DNA of 5,162 nucleotides from Lutispora sp. GTDB taxonomy: Bacteria; Bacillota; Clostridia; Lutisporales; Lutisporaceae. The position numbers and the translations under genes were made by a program. Below the pieces are notes generated by a model. The model was not told where the DNA came from. It saw nothing but the letters and a program-made list of their open reading frames with translations, and searched no databases. Location: the NCBI GenBank assembly GCA_030834765.1, contig JAUQXG010000015.1, forward strand, positions 1 through 5,162, written 5' to 3'. Below, in pieces: positions 1 through 5,162 of the stretch (position 1 is its first letter; every line of letters starts with the position of its first letter).

Positions 1-664
1 GATTTGCTACTAGCGCTTTTGCAAAATGCACAGGTATAATTTGCATAATTTCGCTGTCTATGATATCTCCAACAATCATTCTAAATGATATTTTCGCTAC
101 ATAATCCTTTTGGTGCATATCATCAAGGTTAATATCATCGAATTCTGTAATAAAGGCCTTAGGAGGTGAAATATCAATCTTTTTATTAAACATAGTGGAT
201 AGAGAAGTAGAGGAAGATCCTATCATCTGATTCATAGCTTCTCCGATGGCGCTAAGATGCAAATCGTTTATTTCATCATTTTTATTACTTCCATCTCCAC
301 CCATCATTAAATCTGTGATAATTTTTACATCATCCTCTTTTAATATCAAGAGATTTATACCTTCAAGTCCCTCTGTATATTGTACTTCTACTGCAACATA
401 AGGTAGTGGATACTCATTTGCTAAATCATTCAAAGTAACTACGGAAACAACTGGTGTTGTAATTGTAACCTTATTATTCAGCAAAGTAAATAGTGTAGTT
501 GCTGAAGTTCCCATACTTATATTTCCTATTTCTCCCAATGCATCTACTTCTTCTTCTGAAAGTGAATTTTCCATGTTATCTTCGTTAATTTGAGATGACA
601 ATGATGCTCCACTATCTCCTTTAAGCAGCGCATCAATCTCTTCTTGCGATAGCATTTCACTCAT
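1..664 (-). CDS. fliY: Flagellar motor switch phosphatase FliY (FliN-type), 3' end cut off by the window edge
   Basis: FliY is the Gram-positive C-ring protein that combines a CheY-P docking peptide, a CheC-like phosphatase domain and a C-terminal FliN/SpoA domain. The window holds the first 221 codons; the SpoA domain would lie beyond base 1. Residues 4-14 are MLSQEEIDALL, almost the same as the start of FliM. After a serine-rich linker the CheC-like region starts near residue 36. Two phosphatase-type helices are visible: D41-x3-E45-x2-N48 (DALGEIGN) and S138-x3-E142-x2-N145 (SAIGEAMN). Both keep the Glu/Asn pairs used by CheC and FliY to dephosphorylate CheY-P, so the enzyme should be active. 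GGDGS near 122-126 is the turn that corresponds to the GGxG of FliM. The start overlaps the end of fliM by 8 bases (ATGAGTGA). Such genes are often annotated fliN; the long CheC-like part favours fliY. Confidence 0.95.
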   Translation of the reverse strand, partial: MSEMLSQEEIDALLKGDSGASLSSQINEDNMENSLSEEEVDALGEIGNISMGTSATTLFTLLNNKVTITTPVVSVVTLNDLANEYPLPYVAVEVQYTEGLEGINLLILKEDDVKIITDLMMGGDGSNKNDEINDLHLSAIGEAMNQMIGSSSTSLSTMFNKKIDISPPKAFITEFDDINLDDMHQKDYVAKISFRMIVGDIIDSEIMQIIPVHFAKALVAN

Positions 665-1652
665 CAAACTCATCTCCTTTCTTTTCAACAGTGGTAATCT
701 TAATTGCAACTTTATTTTTCTTTAATCCGGGTTTACCATTAAACTTATGTCTATTTCCGACATATACCTTTAAATCTTCGTTTATATTTCTATCTAAAGG
801 TAACACATCACCTTCTTGAAGCTCTAGAAAGTCTCTGACCATAATATCAGTTTTTCCTAAGACAACTTTGATTGGGAGTAATGTAGTTTCTATCCTTCGT
901 TCAATAATCTTTAAATCGTTCGTGGTAACTTCTTTAGTAGCTCCAGAAAACCAAAACTTTGTACTCAATTTTGAAATGATTGGTTCGATAACTAAATGCG
1001 GTATACAAATATGTATCATGCCTTCAATATTTCCTATTTTTACATTCAATGTTATCAAAGCCACAGTTTCATTGGGTGACATGATCTGAGCAAACTGAGT
1101 ATTCGTTTCTATTTTCTTAAGTTTAGGTTTTAACTCAACTACATTTTTCCACGGATCTTTAAACAAGGCTAGTGTAGAATTCATTATCTTTTCAATCAGC
1201 GTTTGTTCAATTTCTGTGAAACCTCTGCTACGCTCAAAAGAATAGCCATTTCCCCCCAATACCCTCTCAATCATTGCAAAAGAAATACTTGGTGTCATTT
1301 CCATCAACACCGATCCAGTCATTGGCAAAAAATCAATTACTCCTAATATAGAAGGGTTCGGTATAGAATTACTGAACTCATAATAGGTCAGTTGATCAAC
1401 AGAAATCACTTCAACTTGAACAAGAGCTCTAAGATAACCTGATAAATATGTCTGAAGAAGTCTTGCAAAATTTTCATGTATCATTTGCAATGTTCTCAGT
1501 TGATCTTTAGCAAATTTATTAGGTATTTTAAAATCATAACCCTTAATTTTCTTTTCTTCTTTTTCATCTTTCATTTCAAGCACATTTATTTCACCAGAAT
1601 TAAATGCATTCAGTAAAGCATCAATCTCACTTTGCGAAAGAACTTCAGACAC
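657..1652 (-). CDS. fliM: Flagellar motor switch protein FliM
   Basis: FliM forms the middle of the C-ring: it binds CheY-P, FliG and the FliN/FliY layer and sets rotation direction. The 331-residue product matches the usual FliM length. Residues 5-14 are LSQSEIDALL, the conserved N-terminal CheY-P docking peptide, followed by an acidic/lysine-rich linker (about 21-38). The middle CheC-like domain spans about 45-230 and includes LPMTGSVLMEM and the GGNG turn at 133-136, the FliM GGxG motif used in contacting FliG. The C-terminal SpoA domain spans about 255-325 (VVLGKTDIMVRDFLELQEGDVLPLD in two parts: VVLGKTDIMVRDFL, ELQEGDVLPLD), ending with a charged tail. The phosphatase-type residues of CheC/FliY are absent, as expected for FliM. 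The start is GTG, supported by a consensus ribosome binding site. The stop overlaps the start of fliY. Confidence 0.97.
   Translation of the reverse strand: MSEVLSQSEIDALLNAFNSGEINVLEMKDEKEEKKIKGYDFKIPNKFAKDQLRTLQMIHENFARLLQTYLSGYLRALVQVEVISVDQLTYYEFSNSIPNPSILGVIDFLPMTGSVLMEMTPSISFAMIERVLGGNGYSFERSRGFTEIEQTLIEKIMNSTLALFKDPWKNVVELKPKLKKIETNTQFAQIMSPNETVALITLNVKIGNIEGMIHICIPHLVIEPIISKLSTKFWFSGATKEVTTNDLKIIERRIETTLLPIKVVLGKTDIMVRDFLELQEGDVLPLDRNINEDLKVYVGNRHKFNGKPGLKKNKVAIKITTVEKKGDEFDE
674..680 (-). promoter_or_regulatory. Ribosome binding site for fliY inside the end of fliM
   Basis: AAAGGAG on the minus strand lies 9 bases before the ATG at 664-662. Two other in-frame ATGs exist. The one at 673-671 touches the binding site directly and is too close, and the one at 655-653 is 18 bases away. 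The middle ATG is therefore the best start, giving MSEMLSQEEIDALL. Confidence 0.75.
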
Positions 1653-1657
1653 TATAG

Positions 1658-1665
1658 CACCTCCT
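1658..1665 (-). promoter_or_regulatory. Consensus ribosome binding site for fliM overlapping the fliL stop
   Basis: The minus strand reads CAATAGGAGGTGCTATAGTG. AGGAGGTG, a near-full match to the anti-Shine-Dalgarno sequence, shares bases with the fliL TAG stop and lies 5 bases before the GTG start of fliM at 1652. It supports the GTG as the start and suggests that ribosomes ending fliL re-initiate on fliM. Confidence 0.85.
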
Positions 1666-2098
1666 ATTGCACAATGAATTCATGAAAGTAAACATTCATT
1701 ACTTTTTCAGTGCTTAACATTTTTCTTATTGCACCAAGAATCTCTTTCTGTAATTTTTTCTGACCTTCTGCTCCTGCAAGATCTTCTTCTGTTTTCTCTC
1801 TGACGATTAAGTTTATATTATTTAAAATTTCTGGCTTTCTCCCGTCAACAAGTTCTTGGACTTTGCTGTTAGCTAATTCTAAAGATATAGTAACCTTTAA
1901 CAGCTTTTTGCTTTCCTTTAGGTTGTTAATAAATGCATTATCAAATTGGTACATTACAACATCCTTATCTATTTTAATAGGGTTATCTGAAGTATTTTGA
2001 ACCTTATTTAGTGAAAAGGCATAAAATACAGCAGCAATTGCAATCACTAATATTAAAAACACTATAATTGCTATTAATAAAATGTTATTTTTCTTCAT
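1664..2098 (-). CDS. fliL: Flagellar basal body-associated protein FliL
   Basis: FliL is a single-pass membrane protein that surrounds or supports the MotAB stator and influences torque. The 144-residue product has a short basic start (MKKNN) and one strongly hydrophobic segment at about residues 6-28. A periplasmic-side domain follows, with the FliL-type strand KLLKVTISLELAN and the C-terminal pattern RKMLSTEKVMNVYFHEFIVQ. Such a TEKVxxVYFxxFIVQ ending is characteristic of the family. Sequence similarity among FliL proteins is low, so position between motB and fliM is important support. The ATG at 2098 follows GGAGGAG at 2104-2110 with 5-base spacing. Its TAG stop is embedded in the fliM ribosome binding site, so translation of fliM is probably coupled to it. 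Confidence 0.93.
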   Translation of the reverse strand: MKKNNILLIAIIVFLILVIAIAAVFYAFSLNKVQNTSDNPIKIDKDVVMYQFDNAFINNLKESKKLLKVTISLELANSKVQELVDGRKPEILNNINLIVREKTEEDLAGAEGQKKLQKEILGAIRKMLSTEKVMNVYFHEFIVQ

Positions 2099-2132
2099 TC
2101 ATGCTCCTCCAAATAGGTAATATTTATTCATT

Positions 2133-2843
2133 TTACTTACTTTCATGAGCCCTTAAAATTACTATATCTACTCTTCTATTTTTTTCTCTTCCATATGCAT
2201 TGTCATTCTTATCAATAGGGTGGTACTCTCCATAACCAGCTGCTGACAGTTTATCTGGAGCTATTCCTCTTATTTCTATTAAATATCTTACCACATTAAC
2301 AGCTCTAGTGGTTGATAGTTCCCAATTTGAAGGAAATTTCCCAGTACGTATAGGAACGTTATCTGTATGACCTTCAATTCTTACACTATTGTCATTTTTC
2401 TTTATTACATCTGCCAACATATCAATAATTTCTGTGGAGTCAGATTTTAGTTCCGCACTCCCTGAGGGAAATAGTACATTATCTAAAAACCTAATAAGAA
2501 GCCCTCTTTCATTTATCACTAATGTAACACTGTCTTGCAATCCTTTTTCATCTAATTTCTTTTTGATATCTTCATACAGCTCTCTATAATCAATTCCTTC
2601 TTCTACTGGTATATCATTTGGATAATCATTATAATTTGGTACTACACTAAGGCTTGGACCTGATTCAAAAACCCCTAAAGCTCCTTGCAGTGATTCTTTA
2701 ACAGCTTTAAATTTTTGGGCATCTACGGTGGAAAAAGCAAAAAGTAAAACGAAAAAACATAAACATAAGGTCATCATATCACCATATGTCGCTAGCCATA
2801 ACGGAGCACCGGGTTTCACTTCCTCCTGCTTTTTTCTAGCCAT
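2133..2843 (-). CDS. motB: Flagellar stator protein MotB
   Basis: MotB anchors the stator to peptidoglycan and carries the ion-binding aspartate of the channel. The 236-residue product has a short basic N-terminus (MARKKQEE), then one membrane segment at about residues 15-38 with the motif PLWLATYGDMMTL, where D22 is the expected ion-carrying residue. A linker or plug-type region (VDAQKFKAVKESLQGALGVF) follows. The OmpA/MotB peptidoglycan-binding domain runs from about 110 to 231, with LFPSGSAEL, IEGHTDNVPI, NWELSTTRA and REKNRRVDIVI. Length and domain order match the family. The TM segment contains C27 and C29 (TLCLCFFVLLFAFS), resembling the CFFVLL run of the sodium-type PomB. The ATG has AAGGAG at 2853-2858 inside the end of motA, with 9-base spacing and a one-base gap between genes, which suggests coupled, balanced synthesis with MotA. 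Confidence 0.96.
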   Translation of the reverse strand: MARKKQEEVKPGAPLWLATYGDMMTLCLCFFVLLFAFSTVDAQKFKAVKESLQGALGVFESGPSLSVVPNYNDYPNDIPVEEGIDYRELYEDIKKKLDEKGLQDSVTLVINERGLLIRFLDNVLFPSGSAELKSDSTEIIDMLADVIKKNDNSVRIEGHTDNVPIRTGKFPSNWELSTTRAVNVVRYLIEIRGIAPDKLSAAGYGEYHPIDKNDNAYGREKNRRVDIVILRAHESK

Positions 2844-2844
2844 A

Positions 2845-3639
2845 TTATTCTTCTCCTTCTGCAGCTTGATTGCTTTCTTTTTTCATATTGCTTCTAAGCT
2901 TTGGTGCAAGAAAGGCTTTAAGCTTTTCTTCTATTATTCTTGGATTTTCACCTGCTTGTATAGAAAGCATTCCTTCCAACATCACTTCTTTCATCAGAAT
3001 TTCTTCTGCACTTCTTATCTTTAATTTATTGCTTACCGGCATACAAAATACATTCGCAATTATGGAACCATAAAAGGTAGTTACAATAGCAACTGCCATA
3101 TTTGGTCCTAATGTGGACGGATTATCTAGGTTGGCCAGCATATTAATCAAGCCTATAAGTGTTCCTAACATACCGAAAGCAGGTCCCATGGCTCCTATGT
3201 AATCATATAAGCCTTGATTTCCTTTATGTCGATCCTCAATAAAAGAAAGCTCCGTATCTAAAATATTTCTTACAAGCTCAGGATCCGTACCATCTACTAT
3301 AAGCATAATGCCTTTTTGTAAGAACTCATCCTTTATTTGTTGCGCCGCTTCTTCCAGTGCAAGCAATCCCTCTTTTCTTGCAACATTGGCTAAGTCAATG
3401 ATTGATTTTATTACATCTTCAGGCTTAGTTTCAGTATAAAGGAAAACATACCTTAATGCTTTAAGTCCTTCAATAGTTTTGTTTGTTGGATATCCCATGA
3501 CTGTCATAGCAATCGTTCCGCCAAATGTACATATGATTGACGGTATATCTATATAACCCATGATGTCTCCACTTAACAAAATTGTAAATACCATAACTGC
3601 TAGTCCACCAATAAGCCCTACAATTGATGCTATATCCAA
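2845..3639 (-). CDS. motA: Flagellar stator protein MotA
   Basis: MotA is the inner-membrane stator subunit that surrounds MotB and pushes on FliG as ions pass. From the TTG start it has 264 residues and begins MDIASIVGLIGG, a typical MotA start; a longest-frame call would begin 3 codons earlier at a GTG inside the ribosome binding site. Four membrane segments are visible at about residues 4-24, 32-50, 148-170 and 180-202. The cytoplasmic loop has RKEGLLALEE, with R88 and E96 matching the spacing of the FliG-contacting R90 and E98 of Escherichia coli MotA. Segments 3 and 4 carry GPAFGMLGTLIGL and NMAVAIVTTFYGSIIAN, with conserved-type prolines P153 and P201. T160 and T188 have the same 28-residue spacing as PomA T158 and T186, so sodium use is possible but unproven. 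The C-terminal tail is charged. The TAA stop lies one base before the motB ATG. Confidence 0.95.
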   Translation of the reverse strand: MDIASIVGLIGGLAVMVFTILLSGDIMGYIDIPSIICTFGGTIAMTVMGYPTNKTIEGLKALRYVFLYTETKPEDVIKSIIDLANVARKEGLLALEEAAQQIKDEFLQKGIMLIVDGTDPELVRNILDTELSFIEDRHKGNQGLYDYIGAMGPAFGMLGTLIGLINMLANLDNPSTLGPNMAVAIVTTFYGSIIANVFCMPVSNKLKIRSAEEILMKEVMLEGMLSIQAGENPRIIEEKLKAFLAPKLRSNMKKESNQAAEGEE

Positions 3640-3645
3640 TTTAAG

Positions 3646-3651
3646 CACCTC
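3646..3651 (-). promoter_or_regulatory. Ribosome binding site that places the motA start at a TTG
   Basis: The minus strand reads AGAGAGGTG CTTAAA TTG GAT. The GAGGTG core pairs well with the 16S 3' end and stands 6 bases before the TTG at 3639-3637. The in-frame GTG at 3648-3646 lies inside this same motif, so it would have no room for its own binding site. This favours the TTG as the motA start. Confidence 0.7.
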
Positions 3652-3654
3652 TCT

Positions 3655-3867
3655 TTAAATGTCGCCTCTATTTATTACAGGCAATTTACTGAAAATATTT
3701 CTTTTATATTCTATAATACTATTGATAATTTCCTCTGGAGACTCAAGAACTACAAATTTTTTGCCATCAAGAAGAGTAATAATCGTATCTGGTGTTTTTT
3801 CTATGGACTCAATTAATTCACAATTAACGTAGTATTCTTTATTATTTAATCTTGAGACTTTGATCAT
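3655..3867 (-). CDS. flbD: FlbD/SwrD family small flagellar protein
   Basis: This 70-residue protein belongs to the FlbD family, which in Firmicutes and spirochetes usually lies between flgE and motA, as it does here. The family pattern is clear: MIKVSRLNNKEYYVN at the start, LIESIEKTPDTIITLLDGKKFVV in two parts (LIESIEKTPD, then TIITLLDGKKFVV at 28-40), and ESPEEIINSIIEYK near residues 42-54. There is no signal peptide or membrane segment, so it is probably cytoplasmic. The Bacillus subtilis homolog SwrD (YlzI) is reported to raise flagellar motor power and to be needed for swarming, which fits its position next to the stator genes. Its molecular mechanism is not established. The ATG at 3867 is preceded by AAGGAAG at 3875-3881 with 7-base spacing. 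Its TAA stop is followed by the motA ribosome binding site, suggesting coupling to motA. Confidence 0.92.
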   Translation of the reverse strand: MIKVSRLNNKEYYVNCELIESIEKTPDTIITLLDGKKFVVLESPEEIINSIIEYKRNIFSKLPVINRGDI

Positions 3868-3889
3868 TGATTCACTTCCTTTTATTAGT

Positions 3890-3925
3890 GCCTAGACATA
3901 TAGTTTAAGCACTATATGTCTAGGC
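3890..3925 (-). promoter_or_regulatory. Perfect 15-bp inverted repeat between flgE and flbD
   Basis: The arms at 3890-3904 and 3911-3925 are exact reverse complements (left arm GCCTAGACATATAGT) around a 6-base loop. In the transcribed minus direction the hairpin begins 6 bases after the flgE stop. It ends 8 bases before the AAGGAAG ribosome binding site of flbD (3875-3881). After the hairpin the minus strand reads ACTAATAAAAGG, so it lacks the U-run of an intrinsic terminator. On the plus strand the right arm is followed by TTTTATCTATCTTTT, but no plus-strand gene is present. The most likely roles are a 3' stabiliser or RNase processing boundary for the abundant flgE message, or insulation of flbD translation. 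A weak terminator or a protein-binding operator remain alternatives. The structure is certain; its role is inferred. Confidence 0.75.
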
Positions 3926-3931
3926 TTTTAT

Positions 3932-5162
3932 CTATCTTTTCATATTTACAAGCTCCTGCAGCATTTCATCAGAGGTTGTAATAATTCTAGAATTCGCTTG
4001 AAATCCTCTTTGTGTGGTTATCATCTCCGTAAACTCTCTAGAAATATCTACATTTGACATTTCCAGCGTGCCTGGATTTAATGAGCCAGAGCCACCTGTT
4101 CCGGGATCAGTCAAATTAGCTTCACCAGAGTTATTTGTCATTTGGAACATATTCTCAGAGGTTTTCTCCAATCCTGATGGATTCTTGAATGTTGCAACTT
4201 TGATCTTTGCTATCTTTTGGCTTTCTCCATTTGTATATATACCAAATACTTCCCCTGTAGGACCAATGCTAAAGGTATCTAGGAAGCCCATTTTATTACC
4301 TGCTCCGTTGCCATCTTTATCCCCTCGGTGAACAGAAGTAGTAGCTTCATTGGAGAATTGGGTTAGTGAGGAAAAATCTAGTACTATACCTTCTGCTGTG
4401 AAGGTTCCTCCATTTTCTCCTGTAATCACAATAGGTACCGGATTTGGTGTTGCCGCTGTATCTACCTTGCCAGATGCAAAAGTGATTTGCATATATGGAG
4501 TTGTTGGAGCTGTTGCATCCTCTGTTTCTCCACCTGAGGAGTTGTCAAAGTAAGAAACTGATCCATCATTATAAATATGCTTAATATTCACATCCCATAT
4601 GTTATCAGTATTTTTTGTAAATTCATACTGCAGTTTATATTCATTACCCAACTCGTCATATACTGTGCAATTTGTAGTATATGACTCATCTACAGCTGTG
4701 CTGCTATTCAAGTTGCCTTCAACAGTAATATTCTTAGTAGCTGATGCTGGAACTGAATCAGTCTTCGATATCTTTATTCCAGTCAATTCCTTCTCATATT
4801 CTCCTGTTACTCTGTTATAAACTTGTCCTCCCACTTTAAAGCCGTTGGATGCAACTAAGTTTCCTGCTTGATCTAGGGTAAAGTTTCCTGCTCTTGTATA
4901 ATAACATCTGCCAAAATCATTTTGATCAGATAAAATAAAGAAGCCATCACCATTTATAGCAAGGTCTGTATTATTATCCGTTCTTTGGACTGCGCCTCTG
5001 GCAAAAAACGTATCAATGGTAGAAATAGATATACCTAGTCCTACTTGTTGTGGATTTGTACCTCCTTTTCCATCTTGAGGTGATCCTGCACCTTTTAGGG
5101 TTTGATTAAAAACTTCTTGAAAGGTTACTCTTTGACCCTTAAAGCCAACTGTGTTTACATTA
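3932..5162 (-). CDS. flgE: Flagellar hook protein FlgE, 5' end cut off by the window edge
   Basis: FlgE is the subunit of the hook, the flexible joint between rod and filament, exported through the flagellar type III system. The reading frame is open from the window edge to a TAG stop, giving 409 visible residues. It begins NVNTVGFKGQRVTF, the conserved stretch that normally follows about 28 residues of N-terminal helix, so only that helix is missing. Next come the hook-family signatures NGDGFFIL, YYTRAGNFTLD and NLVASNG, then a D2-type motif VYDELGN and a Gly/Asp-rich segment DKDGNGAGNKMGFL. The C-terminus carries the flagellar rod/hook motif (SNVDISREFTEMITTQRGFQANSR, split as SNVDISREF / TEMITTQRGFQANSR), ending ITTSDEMLQELVNMKR. 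A GTG codon at 4834 is an internal valine (FKVGGQVYN), not the start, because homology continues well upstream. Two cysteines are visible, at 4904-4906 and 4667-4669, which is unusual for an exported axial protein. It lies upstream of flbD and motA, as is common in Firmicutes. The identification is very secure. Confidence 0.97.
   Translation of the reverse strand, partial: NVNTVGFKGQRVTFQEVFNQTLKGAGSPQDGKGGTNPQQVGLGISISTIDTFFARGAVQRTDNNTDLAINGDGFFILSDQNDFGRCYYTRAGNFTLDQAGNLVASNGFKVGGQVYNRVTGEYEKELTGIKISKTDSVPASATKNITVEGNLNSSTAVDESYTTNCTVYDELGNEYKLQYEFTKNTDNIWDVNIKHIYNDGSVSYFDNSSGGETEDATAPTTPYMQITFASGKVDTAATPNPVPIVITGENGGTFTAEGIVLDFSSLTQFSNEATTSVHRGDKDGNGAGNKMGFLDTFSIGPTGEVFGIYTNGESQKIAKIKVATFKNPSGLEKTSENMFQMTNNSGEANLTDPGTGGSGSLNPGTLEMSNVDISREFTEMITTQRGFQANSRIITTSDEMLQELVNMKR

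Noticed and set aside
868..1089. Plus-strand open frame of 73 codons opposite fliM
   Set aside because: It is antisense to a strongly conserved gene, has no ribosome binding site that I could see and no recognisable motif, so it is a shadow frame.
2389..3073. Plus-strand open frames opposite motB and motA (2389-2589, 2728-3024, 2870-3073)
   Set aside because: Their low-complexity Ser/Phe/Lys-rich translations are typical of the reverse frames of AT-rich membrane-protein genes, and the opposite-strand genes are certain.
3890..3940. Hairpin after flgE as a full intrinsic terminator of the operon
   Set aside because: In the transcribed direction no U-run follows the stem, and flbD begins only 22 bases later. 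The T-rich flank is on the plus-strand side, where no gene is present to terminate.
4014..4820. Plus-strand open frames opposite flgE (4014-4331, 4350-4553, 4599-4820)
   Set aside because: They lie wholly opposite conserved hook-protein coding sequence and show no family motif.
4832..4834. GTG as the start of a 300-residue hook-like protein
   Set aside because: The frame stays open to the window edge, and the upstream translation carries conserved FlgE motifs (NVNTVGFKG, NGDGFFIL, YYTRAGNF). The GTG is an internal valine.
1..5162. A novel or mobile system such as a defence island, transposon, CRISPR array or cargo gene
   Set aside because: The whole window is accounted for by seven standard flagellar genes with tight spacing. 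No transposase, direct-repeat array, tRNA or foreign-looking insertion is visible.

Overview
This window is a stretch of a low-GC flagellar operon. Every gene is on the minus strand, so the biological reading order runs from base 5162 down to base 1. Gene order, product types and AT-rich codon use point to a motile, Gram-positive, clostridia-like Firmicute. The main markers are an FlbD/SwrD-type small protein between flgE and motA, and a FliY-type switch protein with a CheC-like domain instead of a simple FliN. Strong GGAGG-type ribosome binding sites and frequent GTG/TTG starts fit the same assignment. The species cannot be named from the sequence.

Layout in transcription order: flgE (hook protein, N-terminus outside the window, 5162-3932); a 64-base gap holding a perfect 15-bp hairpin; flbD (3867-3655); motA (3639-2845, with a likely TTG start); motB (2843-2133); fliL (2098-1664); fliM (1652-657); and fliY (664 to beyond base 1, C-terminal part outside the window). 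Most junctions are very tight: about 15 bases for flbD-motA, 1 base for motA-motB, 34 for motB-fliL, 11 for fliL-fliM, and an 8-base overlap for fliM-fliY. From flbD onward the cluster therefore looks like one co-transcribed, translationally coupled unit. The hairpin after flgE is the only conspicuous non-coding structure. No stretch above 100 bases lacks a gene, and I saw no convincing promoter, transposon, CRISPR, tRNA or rRNA.

The genes form one functional block. FlgE builds the hook that links rod to filament. MotA and MotB form the ion-driven stator, FliL supports the stator, and FlbD probably affects stator power, as described for its Bacillus homolog SwrD. FliM and FliY form the C-ring switch that receives CheY-P, and FliY should also dephosphorylate it. 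The cluster thus couples torque generation with direction switching and signal termination.

I found no undescribed system. The points worth a second look are the flgE-flbD hairpin, the re-assigned motA start, the paired CheY-P docking peptides at the starts of FliM and FliY, cysteines in the exported hook protein, and polar/cysteine residues in the stator channel that bear on ion choice.
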